Assembly: GCF_019798055.1 (NCBI RefSeq)
Contig: NZ_JAHOPH010000037.1
Location: 1-34,640 of the forward strand
Direction of reading: 5' to 3'
Length of the DNA stretch: 34,640 nucleotides
Source: Salsipaludibacter albus
GTDB lineage: Bacteria; Actinomycetota; Nitriliruptoria; Nitriliruptorales; Nitriliruptoraceae
This document shows, piece by piece, positions 7,725-15,288 of the stretch. Position 1 is the stretch's first letter. Every line of letters begins with the position of its first letter. Under the pieces are notes generated by a model. It made no database searches, was not told where the DNA came from, and saw only the letters and a program-made list of their open reading frames with translations. The position numbers and the translations under genes were made by a program.

Positions 7725-8434
7725 GTCCGACGCGCGGGACGCGACGCCCCCGGGCCTCGCAGGCCCGCGGGACGTACGTGGACCGGTCCGGACGCCGCCG
7801 CAAGCTGCCGCTCGTGCCGGCAATCACCCATGAGCAGCGGCACTGGGACGCCGGCCGGGTCGTCGCCGGGGTCGACGAGGTCGGTCGTGGCGCGTGGGCC
7901 GGACCGGTCACCTGCGCCGCCGTCGTCCTGCCCACCGATCGGCGCATCTACAAGCTGCGTGACTCCAAGCTGCTCACGCCCGAGGCGCGTGAGCTGCTCG
8001 ACAGCCGGATCCGCGCGCACGCCGTCGTCGGCATCGGGCACGCGTTCCACGACGAGATCGACCGGGTCGGCATGACCCTGGCCCTGCGTCGCGCTGCCCG
8101 GCGGGCCGTCGACTCGCTGGGACTGCGGGTCGACGAGATCCTCCTGGACGGCAACTTCGACTTCCTCGCCGACCACCCCGCCCGGGTCACCACGCTGGTC
8201 AAGGGCGATGCCCTGTCGGCCTCGATCGCGGCGGCGTCCATCGTCGCCAAGGTCGCCCGCGACGGCTGGATGGTGGCGGCCGCCGAGCAGCATCCCGGCT
8301 ACGACTTCGCCGACAACAAGGGCTATCCGGCACCCACGCACATGGCGGCGCTGGACGACATCGGGCCCTGTGACCTCCATCGCCACTCGTGGGAACCGAT
8401 CGTGCGGGCCGTCCAGCCACGCCTGTTCGACTAG
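7721..8434 (+). CDS. rnhB: Ribonuclease HII
   Basis: RNase HII (237 aa) nicks at ribonucleotides in DNA and removes RNA from RNA-DNA hybrids. The start of the active site GVDEVGRGAWAGP holds Asp52 and Glu53. Also visible are LRDSKLLTPEARELLD, the third acid in ILLDGNFDF, and VKGDALSASIAAASIVAKVARD. The GTG at 7721 overlaps the lepB stop and gives a 45-residue Arg-rich tail before the core; later GTG codons, such as the one in TYVDRSG, cannot be excluded. Its TAG stop lies in a CTAG that also supplies the stop of the convergent amidohydrolase. Confidence 0.95.
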   Translation: MSPTRGTRRPRASQARGTYVDRSGRRRKLPLVPAITHEQRHWDAGRVVAGVDEVGRGAWAGPVTCAAVVLPTDRRIYKLRDSKLLTPEARELLDSRIRAHAVVGIGHAFHDEIDRVGMTLALRRAARRAVDSLGLRVDEILLDGNFDFLADHPARVTTLVKGDALSASIAAASIVAKVARDGWMVAAAEQHPGYDFADNKGYPAPTHMAALDDIGPCDLHRHSWEPIVRAVQPRLFD

Positions 8435-9738
8435 GTGGGGAGGTCGGCCGACTGACGGACCTCGCGCGACAGGCCGTCGTGCACGACGGTGCCGGCCTGC
8501 ACGACCGTGCGCCGGGCGTTCCACAGCACGGCAGGCTCGGTGAACGGATCGCCGTCGAGGACGACCAGGTCGGCGACGGCGCCCGAGGCGATGCGCCCCA
8601 GGTCGTCCCGGCACAGCACGGTCGCGTTGCCGGTCGTGGCCGCCCGAAGGGTGTCCAGCACCCCCTGGACCTCGACCTGCAGTCGCAGGCCCTGGAGCTG
8701 CTCGTCCTCCAGGTCACCCATCAGGTCGGTCCCGAAGCCCACGACCACGCCGGCGTCGGTCGCCAGCTCGATGGCGCGCTGCCCGGCCGCGAGCACCTCG
8801 CGGTTCTTGGCCTGCGAGACCGGCGCCAGCCCGAGGTCGGCGCCACGCCGGTCCAGCGCGTCGTAGGTCGCCAGCGTCGGGACCAGCACGGCGTCGTGCT
8901 CGGCCATGACCCGGGCCGCGTCCGCGTCCAGGAGGTTGCCGTGTTCGATCGAACGCACCCCGTTGCGGACCGAGTGCACGATCGCCTCGGGGGAGTAGGC
9001 GTGGGCGGCGACGTAGCTCCCACGTCGCGTGGCCTCGTCGGCCACGGCCGCCACCTCTGCGGCGGAGTACTGGGGCATCCGGATCGGGTCGGTCGGGGAC
9101 ACGACCCCGCCGGACGTCATGATCTTGATGGCGTGCACACCGCTGCGGAGCCGCTCGCGCACGGCCCGGCGCAGGGGCTCGACGCCGTCGACGACCTCGG
9201 TCATGTTGCAGCAGCCGGCCGTGACGGCGCGATCACCGGGATGTGGGTCCCCGTGCCCCCCGGTCTGGCTGAGCGCCGGCCCGGTGTGCAGGTAGGTCGG
9301 GGAGGGGAAGCGGTGCTCGGCCACGGCGCGGGCCAGGCCGGCATCGCCGCCGGCCACGTCCCGCACGGTCGTGAACCCCCGGTGCAGCGCGCGCCCCAGC
9401 CGGTCCGCGGCGCGGATCGCGAGATAGCTGGGCGGGGTCGACTCGATCTCGAGCAGGTCCAGCCCGACGCCGTAGGCGTGGAAGTGGGCGTCGACGAGTC
9501 CGGGCACGACGACACGTTCGCGTGCATCGAGCACGACGGTGTCGGTCGCGCGGCCGGGCCCGTCGTCGCCGTCGGCGGTGACGGCCACGACGCGGCCGTC
9601 GCGGACGTGCACGGCGCCCTCCATGAGGTCCCGAGCCGTCCCGTCGAAGATCCGGGCGTTGGCCACGACCAGGTCGGCCGGTCCGAGCGTCCGGGTGCCT
9701 GGCGCCGAGGGCGTGTCGGATGGTCCTGCTGCGGGCAT
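8431..9738 (-). CDS. Amidohydrolase-family metal-dependent hydrolase
   Basis: This 435-residue protein belongs to the amidohydrolase superfamily, in the group of imidazolonepropionase-like and prolidase-like enzymes that hydrolyse C-N bonds of cyclic or peptidyl substrates. Metal-site residues are visible: DAHFHAYG (His85, His87), AIKIMTSGG with the probable carboxylated Lys206, VAAHAYS (His247), SIEHGN (His267) and GFGTDLMGD (Asp339). The small N-terminal beta-sandwich (20-80) and its C-terminal return (GRIASGAVADLVVLDGDPF) are typical. The substrate cannot be named. It is convergent with rnhB and divergent from the DUF2469 gene. No signal peptide is seen, so it is likely cytosolic. Confidence 0.88.
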   Translation of the reverse strand: MPAAGPSDTPSAPGTRTLGPADLVVANARIFDGTARDLMEGAVHVRDGRVVAVTADGDDGPGRATDTVVLDARERVVVPGLVDAHFHAYGVGLDLLEIESTPPSYLAIRAADRLGRALHRGFTTVRDVAGGDAGLARAVAEHRFPSPTYLHTGPALSQTGGHGDPHPGDRAVTAGCCNMTEVVDGVEPLRRAVRERLRSGVHAIKIMTSGGVVSPTDPIRMPQYSAAEVAAVADEATRRGSYVAAHAYSPEAIVHSVRNGVRSIEHGNLLDADAARVMAEHDAVLVPTLATYDALDRRGADLGLAPVSQAKNREVLAAGQRAIELATDAGVVVGFGTDLMGDLEDEQLQGLRLQVEVQGVLDTLRAATTGNATVLCRDDLGRIASGAVADLVVLDGDPFTEPAVLWNARRTVVQAGTVVHDGLSREVRQSADLPT

Positions 9739-9818
9739 GGTCGGTCCGGGTCGGGTCGGCGTGGCGTCATGGTGCCAGCCCGGCGGCGGGCCCGGGGTCG
9801 TGCGGCCCGAGGATGCCG

Positions 9819-9824
9819 TAGGCT
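9819..9824 (+). promoter_or_regulatory. -10 box for a leaderless DUF2469 transcript
   Basis: TAGGCT ends 6 nt before the ATG at 9831. With the usual spacing, transcription would start at or next to the A of the ATG, giving a leaderless mRNA. The same geometry (TAGGAT, 6 nt, ATG) precedes the ABC-F gene at 31432. Confidence 0.5.
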
Positions 9825-9830
9825 CCCGCC

Positions 9831-10151
9831 ATGGACCCAGACGAGATCGAGAACTACGAGATCCAGGCCGAGCTGTCGCTGTACCGCGAGTACCGCGACA
9901 TCGTCCGGACCTTCTCCTACGTCGTCGAGACCGAGCGGCGCTTCTACCTGACCAACGAGGTCGAGGTCGTCCCGCACACCGACGACGGCGACACCTGGTT
10001 CGAGCTCCACCTCACCGATGCGTGGGTGTGGGACATGTACCGGCCGGCACGGTTCATCAAGCAGGTCCGCGTCCTGACCTTCCGCGACGTCAACGTCGAG
10101 GAACTCTCCCACGACGACACCGAGTTCCCCGCGATCTTCGGGGACTCCTGA
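9831..10151 (+). CDS. DUF2469 family protein
   Basis: This 106-residue protein matches the small, highly conserved actinobacterial family DUF2469 (Rv2901c type). It is rich in acidic and aromatic residues (NYEIQAELSLYREYRDIVRTF, cited in part; ETERRFYLTNEVEV; DAWVWDMYRPARFIKQVRVLTFRDVNVEEL). There is no signal peptide or membrane segment. In mycobacteria the gene stands next to rnhB and lepB as it does here, except that this window places a convergent amidohydrolase between them. The function is unknown in the family. The start at ATG 9831 is supported by a -10 box 6 nt upstream. Confidence 0.9.
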   Translation: MDPDEIENYEIQAELSLYREYRDIVRTFSYVVETERRFYLTNEVEVVPHTDDGDTWFELHLTDAWVWDMYRPARFIKQVRVLTFRDVNVEELSHDDTEFPAIFGDS

Positions 10152-10183
10152 CCCCGCCCTTGCCACGGGTGTCGTCGTGAGGA

Positions 10184-10229
10184 ATCGTGTGCCGGGGGCG
10201 TGCGTGGAGGCACGGGAGGAGCACACGAC
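10184..10229. repeat. 46-bp nested palindromic element, copy A
   Basis: Outer arms are ATCGTGTGC (10184-10192) and GCACACGAC (10221-10229), 8 of 9 paired. Inner arms are GCGTGC (10198-10203) and GCACGG (10210-10215), 5 of 6 paired. The 5-nt spacers and 6-nt loop are exactly those of the copies near 33-34.6 kb. The element lies in the gap between the DUF2469 gene and the small membrane gene, just upstream of the candidate -10 box at 10257. Confidence 0.8.
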
Positions 10230-10256
10230 AGGTGGGGGGCGAGGCCGCTGGCGCCG

Positions 10257-10262
10257 TATCCT
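10257..10262 (+). promoter_or_regulatory. Candidate -10 box for the 38-aa membrane gene
   Basis: TATCCT at 10257-10262 is the same hexamer as in the rplS promoter. It lies 33 bp before the ATG at 10296 and 27 bp after the palindromic element. The upstream region is a G-run without a recognisable -35 box. Confidence 0.4.
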
Positions 10263-10295
10263 CGTTGGCCAGCAACCGCGAGACAGGGCACGGAC

Positions 10296-10412
10296 ATGGG
10301 GTTCAACGCGACGCGGCGGTACCGGGACGGCAAGAACCGGGACCTGTGGCTGCTGGTGGCGGCCATCGTGATCGTCGGCGTGCTGATCGCCTGGGCCTTC
10401 GGCGCCTTCTGA
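10296..10412 (+). CDS. 38-residue single-span membrane peptide
   Basis: This short gene encodes 38 residues: a basic N-terminus (GFNATRRYRDGKNRD) followed by one hydrophobic helix (about 18-38, LWLLVAAIVIVGVLIAWAFG). The positive-inside rule puts the N-terminus in the cytoplasm. Codon choice is strongly G/C at position three and a candidate -10 box stands upstream, so I think it is real. No family is recognised. It ends 16 bp from the stop of a convergent secreted-protein gene. Confidence 0.6.
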   Translation: MGFNATRRYRDGKNRDLWLLVAAIVIVGVLIAWAFGAF

Positions 10413-10428
10413 CCCCTCGCCCGTTGCG

Positions 10429-10692
10429 CTACTGGCGGGGACCGGCCTGGCACAGGGACGCCTGCTCCGGATGGACCACGAACTCGGGGAACGCACCGGG
10501 TGAGCTGCTGGCAACGCCCGACGCGGTCGCACCGAAGTCACCGCCCAGCGTTCGGGCCAGGCTCGCCACGTTGGCGCCGAAGGCCGCGCAGCCCGCGTCG
10601 TCGGGGCCGGCCGTCGCGGTCGTCGCGGTCCCCACGAGCACCAGCGCGCAGGCCACCAGGCTCGGCACGATCCGTCGGGTCGTCGTGTTCAT
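10429..10692 (-). CDS. Small secreted protein of unknown function
   Basis: This 87-residue protein has a clear Sec signal peptide: basic MNTTTRR, a hydrophobic core (IVPSLVACALVLVG), and a likely Ala-x-Ala cleavage site near residue 28 (TTATAGPDD). The mature part has about 59 residues with two cysteines, one near its start and one near its end, which could form a disulfide. The ATG at 10692 is supported by GGGGAGG just upstream on the minus strand; the longer in-frame reading to 10803 has no such signal. No family is recognised. It is convergent with the 38-aa gene. Confidence 0.7.
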   Translation of the reverse strand: MNTTTRRIVPSLVACALVLVGTATTATAGPDDAGCAAFGANVASLARTLGGDFGATASGVASSSPGAFPEFVVHPEQASLCQAGPRQ

Positions 10693-10813
10693 CGGGTCCT
10701 CCCCGGTTTCCGGTGCCGGCCTGGACCTCCACGGACCCGTGCCGTCCAGAGTCTGCATCGCGCGTGCCGGCCCGTCAACCCCTCTCGATGGCTCCGGGTC
10801 CATCGTGGCCCGC

Positions 10814-11566
10814 TCAGGACTCGTGGATCGCGATGCGGATGCGCTTGTTGTCGCGGCCCTTGTTCTCGGTCTTCGTGACCTCGACCCGACCGACCTCGAC
10901 GGTCGACGCGACGTGGGTGCCGCCGTCGGCCTGCCGGTCCAGGCCGACGATGTCGATCACCCGGAGGGGGTCGATCGAGGCGGGGATCAGGTTGGCCTTC
11001 GTGCGGATCAGGGCGTCGTCCAGGTCCGCCTCGGACCGGTCCACGAACTCCACGGCGATCGCGCGTGCCCTCGCGATCTCCTCGTTGATGCGGCGCTGAA
11101 CCCGCTCGCCGAGCTCGCTGGTCACTGCGTCCAGCGCGAAGTCCAGACGCCCGTCACCGGGGTTCATGTTGCCACCGGTGACGGCCACGCCGAAGTCGCT
11201 CCAGATCACCCCGCACAGCACGTGCAGCGCGGTGTGCGTGCGCATCAGGGCATACCGCCGGTCCCAGTCCAGTTCCGCGTGCACCTCGGTGCCCGGTGGT
11301 GGCATCGCGTCCGGTTCCACGTCGAGCTCGTGGAGGATGCGCCCGTCCCGGCGTCCGACCCCGACCACGGCTGCTCGGCCAGTGCCACCATCGGCGTCGT
11401 CCCAGGTCAGCACCCCCCGATCGGCCGGCTGGCCACCACCGCCCGGGTAGAACACCGTTCGCGCCAGGGCGACCCGGCTGCCGTCGACGTCCAGGACGCG
11501 CGACTCGGCGCTGCGGCGGTAGGCATCGGTCGCGAACAGTTCGTCGGGCGCGGGGTCGTCGGCCAC
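10814..11566 (-). CDS. AlaX-type alanyl-tRNA editing protein
   Basis: This 250-residue protein matches the free-standing editing domain of alanyl-tRNA synthetase (AlaX), which hydrolyses Ser or Gly mischarged on tRNA-Ala. Typical blocks are TVFYPGGGGQPADRG, RTHTALHVL with the zinc-binding H111-x3-H115, GGNMNPGDGRLDF and RQADGGTHVASTVEVG with His218. In most AlaRS and AlaX proteins the third zinc ligand is a Cys in CGGTH; here it is Asp214 (DGGTH). Activity may persist with Asp as ligand. The start is GTG 11566, with GAGGAC upstream on the minus strand. It is divergent from the cyclic-nucleotide-binding gene. Confidence 0.88.
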   Translation of the reverse strand: MADDPAPDELFATDAYRRSAESRVLDVDGSRVALARTVFYPGGGGQPADRGVLTWDDADGGTGRAAVVGVGRRDGRILHELDVEPDAMPPPGTEVHAELDWDRRYALMRTHTALHVLCGVIWSDFGVAVTGGNMNPGDGRLDFALDAVTSELGERVQRRINEEIARARAIAVEFVDRSEADLDDALIRTKANLIPASIDPLRVIDIVGLDRQADGGTHVASTVEVGRVEVTKTENKGRDNKRIRIAIHES

Positions 11567-11675
11567 GGTCGGTCCTCACGGTTGGTTGGCCGGCATCGTG
11601 GCCCGCGTCGGTGCGGGTCGTCAACCGGGCGGGCGCGGAGGTGACGTCCACGCGGGACGCAGAACGCACGAGGAG

Positions 11676-11704
11676 ATGACACGGGGACCACCGTGGTCTA
11701 CCTT
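11676..11704 (+). promoter_or_regulatory. Promoter with operator-like palindrome
   Basis: ATGACA (11676-11681, 5 of 6 to TTGACA), a 17-nt spacer and TACCTT (11699-11704) make the best -35/-10 pair in the window. A perfect inverted repeat, GACCAC-C-GTGGTC (11686-11698), fills the spacer. A protein bound there would block RNA polymerase. It serves the gene at 11767. Confidence 0.55.
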
Positions 11705-11766
11705 CATCCGGTCATCGGCTCCCACCGGACGCGGGGGCGTCCCGGCCGATGCCGAGGGCCCACATC

Positions 11767-12756
11767 GTGCGACACCACGCCGTCGTCACCTCCCTGTCCT
11801 GGATCCCCTCCGAGGCCATCCGCGGTGCCATGCGACTGCCGTTCGTCCTGGGGATCTCGCACTACGACCCACCACCGCCATCCACGCTCGACGACCTCGA
11901 GGCGCTGCGCTCGGCCGACCGGTTCCGGTTCGCCAACGAGCTGTCCGGCTGGGTCGAGGTGGACGACGACGGCGCGATCGTGGACGCGGGCTACGACGGT
12001 GCGGGCCACATGGGTGCGACGACGGCCACGGTCGGCTCCCGCTCGGTGACCCTTCCCGGCGTGGTCTACCCGACGATCCAGCACCCGGTCGAGCAAGGGG
12101 ACGGCTGGGTGCGCCTGGTGCAGACCACCGGTGGCCGGACCGGCTTCCCCCTGCCCCGGACCGTGGACCGCTCACCGTGGGTCCAGGTCACCGCGCCGAC
12201 CGTGTGGACCACGCTCGCGCTGACCCTGCAGGCCGACGGCGGGGCCACCCACGAACTGGTCGGCTCGTCCGCCTTCCCGCGACACTGGATCTACGACGGC
12301 GAGGGTCGGCTGGTCCACAAGACTGGGACCCTGGACTTCCGTGGTTGGTCCGGCGAGTCCTTCGGGGAGCGCAGCCCGTGGGGTGGGTACGAGCAGGAGG
12401 CCCTGGTCGCCGAGGCCGAGACCCAGCTCGAGCGCACCCTGTCCGAGGAGATCATGCAGGGAGGGGAGCGGCCCACGATCCGACGGGTCGACGCCGACGA
12501 CACGTTGACCGTCCAGGGGACTCCGGGCGAGGAACTCCTGCTGCTCCTCGACGGGATCGTGGACGTCGAGGTCGACGGGCGGGTCGTCGCCGAGATCGGC
12601 CCGGGTGCCGTGGTGGGCGAACGAGCGTTGCTGGAGGGTGGTCGTCGCACCGCGACCCTGCGGGCGCGCACGCCGGCCACCGTCGCGGTCGCGACCGCCG
12701 ACCAGCTCGACACGGCGGTGCTGCGTGAACTGGCCGCGGGTCACCACCGCGAGTAG
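11767..12756 (+). CDS. Protein with C-terminal cyclic nucleotide-binding domain
   Basis: This is a 329-residue protein in two parts. Residues 1 to about 225 form an unrecognised region with conserved-looking stretches (SLSWIPSEAIRGAMRLPF, ADRFRFANELSGW, HWIYDGEGRLVHKTGTLDF). The last 100 residues read as a cyclic-nucleotide-binding domain whose phosphate-binding cassette, GERALLEGGRRTATLRA, keeps the key Glu, Arg, Ala and Thr. No HTH is present, so it is not a standard Crp regulator; the nucleotide probably controls the N-terminal part. I chose GTG 11767, 8 nt after GAGGG; an ATG at 11749 would add six residues. It may be an enzyme or adaptor switched by cAMP or cGMP. Confidence 0.75.
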   Translation: MRHHAVVTSLSWIPSEAIRGAMRLPFVLGISHYDPPPPSTLDDLEALRSADRFRFANELSGWVEVDDDGAIVDAGYDGAGHMGATTATVGSRSVTLPGVVYPTIQHPVEQGDGWVRLVQTTGGRTGFPLPRTVDRSPWVQVTAPTVWTTLALTLQADGGATHELVGSSAFPRHWIYDGEGRLVHKTGTLDFRGWSGESFGERSPWGGYEQEALVAEAETQLERTLSEEIMQGGERPTIRRVDADDTLTVQGTPGEELLLLLDGIVDVEVDGRVVAEIGPGAVVGERALLEGGRRTATLRARTPATVAVATADQLDTAVLRELAAGHHRE

Positions 12757-12764
12757 GGCGGTTG

Positions 12765-14018
12765 TCAGTCTGCCGGGGTGGCGTGCGTCAGCCTCCGGGC
12801 GAACCCCACGAACACGTAGCCGGTCACGATCGCGGCAACGGTCGTGACGATCGCCACCGGGGTGTCCGGTCGCACCAGCAGCAGGGTGGCCACGATCGTC
12901 GCCAGTGCGGCCGCCAGCAGCCACAGCGCGTCACGTCGACCCGACGCAAGGTCGGACAGCGTCAGGATCTGCAGCCCCACGGCCCCCGTGCCCAGCCAGG
13001 CGTAGCGCCACAGCTCCGGCCCCATGGCCGTGTACTGCTCGCCGAACACCACGCCCACGACGTCGGCCAGGAACGGGCCGAGCAGGGCGGCGGCCAGTGC
13101 GCCGACGGCCCCGGCGATGGTCAACCCTCCCAGTGCCACCGCGACGACCCGGCGGCGCGGGTCGGTCACGAGCCGGGGGAACAGCAGCAGGACCACGAAC
13201 TGCGGGGCCCAGAACACGATCCGCATCGCGGTCGTCCCGACCGCGTACATGCCCGCATCGAGGTCGTCGAGCAGGATGCGTGCCATGACGGCGTCGGTGT
13301 GGATCAGCACGAGCAGCAGTGCCATCATGACCACCGCGGTGGTCACCGTGCGCGACAGCCGCAGCCGGGCGGTGCCGACCGGGGTCGCCAGACCACCGGT
13401 CAGGCGATGCGACAGGGTCAGCTGTGCGGCGTAGCCCACGGCGATCGCGACCGCCGCGGCCCAGACGGTGCCGGTCGTGACCATGCCGACGATCCCGGCG
13501 GCCAGCTTGACGGCGGCACCGGTGAACAGCACCAGGCCCAGGACGGCGAACCGCGAGCGTCCCTGCAGCAGTCCCTCGTTGGCGGCCGTCAACGGCAGCA
13601 GCCCCGCCGCGATGCTGACCGCCAGCACCGACACCGGGTCCCAGGTCTCCAGGGCGGGTCCGAGCACCAGCATCAGCACGGCGACGATCCCGGCGATGGT
13701 CGCCGCGAGTCGTCGGGCCAGCGGGGCGTCGATGACGGCCGGCCGGCCCAGCGTGTCCGCGGCCGTCAGGGCCTGCACGGCCATCCCCGGCGCCATCCCC
13801 ACCATCACGATGCCGAGCAGGGCCGTCAGGGTGCCGAAGTCCGCGGGCGGCAGCAGCCGTCCGCCCGCGATCGTGAACCCGAAGTTGGCCGCGTGGGTCG
13901 CAAAGGTCAGGGCCGCGAGCGCGACCGCGCCGGTCCACCACGTGCGTCGCGGACTGGAGGGTCGGGGCGCGCGGTCCTCCCGGCGGCGGGAGTGCCGGGT
14001 CGTCGCGTCGGTGGTCAT
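12765..14018 (-). CDS. MOP-family flippase-like membrane protein
   Basis: This is a 417-residue polytopic protein with about 12 hydrophobic segments and a short Arg-rich cytoplasmic N-terminus. It resembles polysaccharide or lipid-linked sugar exporters of the MOP superfamily (Wzx/MurJ-like), for example in ANFGFTIAGGRLLPPADFGTL near the first helices and FGEQYTAMGPELWRYAW late in the protein. Such proteins flip lipid-linked oligosaccharides across the cytoplasmic membrane. The substrate is unknown, and no glycosyltransferase genes are adjacent, which is unusual for a dedicated Wzx. It is convergent with the preceding gene (8-bp gap). Confidence 0.72.
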   Translation of the reverse strand: MTTDATTRHSRRREDRAPRPSSPRRTWWTGAVALAALTFATHAANFGFTIAGGRLLPPADFGTLTALLGIVMVGMAPGMAVQALTAADTLGRPAVIDAPLARRLAATIAGIVAVLMLVLGPALETWDPVSVLAVSIAAGLLPLTAANEGLLQGRSRFAVLGLVLFTGAAVKLAAGIVGMVTTGTVWAAAVAIAVGYAAQLTLSHRLTGGLATPVGTARLRLSRTVTTAVVMMALLLVLIHTDAVMARILLDDLDAGMYAVGTTAMRIVFWAPQFVVLLLFPRLVTDPRRRVVAVALGGLTIAGAVGALAAALLGPFLADVVGVVFGEQYTAMGPELWRYAWLGTGAVGLQILTLSDLASGRRDALWLLAAALATIVATLLLVRPDTPVAIVTTVAAIVTGYVFVGFARRLTHATPAD

Positions 14019-14038
14019 CGCAGGTGCCTGGTCGGGTC

Positions 14039-14084
14039 GCCGTGTGCACGGGTGCGCGCGTGGTCGAACGGGAGTGCAGGACGT
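14039..14084. repeat. Decayed copy of the 46-bp palindromic element (candidate)
   Basis: The stretch begins GCCGTGTGC (7 of 9 to the left arm) and aligns best with copy A at 10184, matching the CGGG spacer, GCGCGC, GTGG and GAACGG (5 of 6 to the inner right arm), with one inserted and one deleted base. The right outer arm is degraded (GCAGGACGT). Palindromic pairing is mostly lost. It lies in the gap between the flippase start and the aldo/keto reductase stop. The similarity could be chance in such GC-rich DNA. Confidence 0.35.
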
Positions 14085-14126
14085 TCCGAGGCTATCCGGC
14101 CCGGTGACGATCCAGTCGTCGAGGAT

Positions 14127-15155
14127 TCACCCGGCGTCGCCGGCGATCCGTCGATCGCGCTGGTCCCGTCCCGGTCCGCCGTAGGGGTAGTCCGCCACGA
14201 TCGGCTCGCTGGCCTCGGTCAGGCGATCGAGGTGGTCGTCGGACAGGTGGAGGTCGGCCATCGCCAGGTTCTGCTCGAGCTGGTCGACCGTGCGGGCCCC
14301 CAGGATGACCGACGTGACCATCGGCTGGTCGGCCAGCCACGCCAGCGCCACCTCTGCCATGGATCGGTCGAGGTCGTCCGCGACCGACCGGACGGCGTCG
14401 ACGACGGCCCAGGTGCGCTCCTCGGCGTTGCGCTCCGCGTAGGCCTCCATGCCGCGCTCGGGGTCCTCGCCCAGGCGGGTCGCTCCGCTGGGTGTCTCGT
14501 CGCGGTCGTACTTTCCGGTCAGCCATCCGCCGCCCAGGGGTGACCACGGCAGGATCCCGATGTCGTAGTGGTCACAGGCCGGCACCAGCTCGTGCTCGAT
14601 GTCGCGCACCAGCAGGTTGTACTGCGGCTGGAGGCTGACCGGCGGGGTCATGCCCTCGGACCGCTCGATCGCCTGCACGAGCTGCCAGCCGGTGAAGTTC
14701 GACACGCCGAAGTGGTGGATCTTGCCCGCGCTCACGGCGTCGTCGACGAACCGCAGGGTCTCGTCGATGGGTGTCAACGGGTCCCAGGCGTGGGCCTGGT
14801 ACAGGTCGATGGTGTCCACGCCGAGCCGTCGCAGCGACGCCTCCAGGGCGTCGTGGAGGTGGCGTCGGGACAGCCCGACCCCGGTCGGCGTGTCGTCCAT
14901 CGGGAACCGACCCTTGGTGGCGACCACGACCCGCTCCCGCGCGCCGGGCCGATCCGCGAGCCACCGGCCCACGATCTCCTCGCTGACCCCGGTCGAGTAG
15001 ACGTCGGCGGTGTCGATCAGCGTCCCGCCGGCCTCGACGAACATGTCGAGCTGGTCGTGGGCCGCCTCCTCGGGGGTTTCGTCGCCGAACGTCATCGTGC
15101 CCAGGGCGAGGCGGGACACGGCCAGGCCGGTCGGGCCGAGCAGGCGGTACTCCAT
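14127..15155 (-). CDS. Aldo/keto reductase
   Basis: This 342-residue TIM-barrel oxidoreductase would use NAD(P)H to reduce carbonyl compounds. The catalytic tetrad is readable: Asp48 and Tyr53 in LIDTADVYSTG, Lys81 in VVVATKGRF, and His122 in DLYQAHAWDP. The cofactor region shows GVSNFTGWQL and, near the end, SVILGARTVDQLEQNL. The ATG at 15155 has GGAGG 7 nt upstream on the minus strand, whereas the longer in-frame reading runs into yraN on the other strand and is a shadow. The substrate is unknown. It is divergent from yraN. Confidence 0.92.
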   Translation of the reverse strand: MEYRLLGPTGLAVSRLALGTMTFGDETPEEAAHDQLDMFVEAGGTLIDTADVYSTGVSEEIVGRWLADRPGARERVVVATKGRFPMDDTPTGVGLSRRHLHDALEASLRRLGVDTIDLYQAHAWDPLTPIDETLRFVDDAVSAGKIHHFGVSNFTGWQLVQAIERSEGMTPPVSLQPQYNLLVRDIEHELVPACDHYDIGILPWSPLGGGWLTGKYDRDETPSGATRLGEDPERGMEAYAERNAEERTWAVVDAVRSVADDLDRSMAEVALAWLADQPMVTSVILGARTVDQLEQNLAMADLHLSDDHLDRLTEASEPIVADYPYGGPGRDQRDRRIAGDAG

Positions 15156-15185
15156 GGGGGATCCTCCAGGATCGATCGAGTCCCG

Positions 15186-15191
15186 ACGGTA
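15186..15191 (-). promoter_or_regulatory. Candidate -10 box of the aldo/keto reductase gene
   Basis: On the minus strand TACCGT (15191 to 15186) lies 31 bp upstream of the ATG at 15155, giving a leader of about 24 nt that contains the GGAGG ribosome-binding site. No good -35 box is seen. Confidence 0.3.
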
Positions 15192-15288
15192 GGCCGCGGC
15201 GTGGTGGGTCGACCGGTCCGTCCGGACGACCAGCCCCGTCGCCCGGGCGAAGCCGGTGGGCGTCCGTCGGTCGCGCTGCGGGCCCGGG

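Noticed and set aside
8364-8385. TGTGA sequence resembling half a CRP site
   Set aside because: It lies inside rnhB and no TCACA follows at the right distance.
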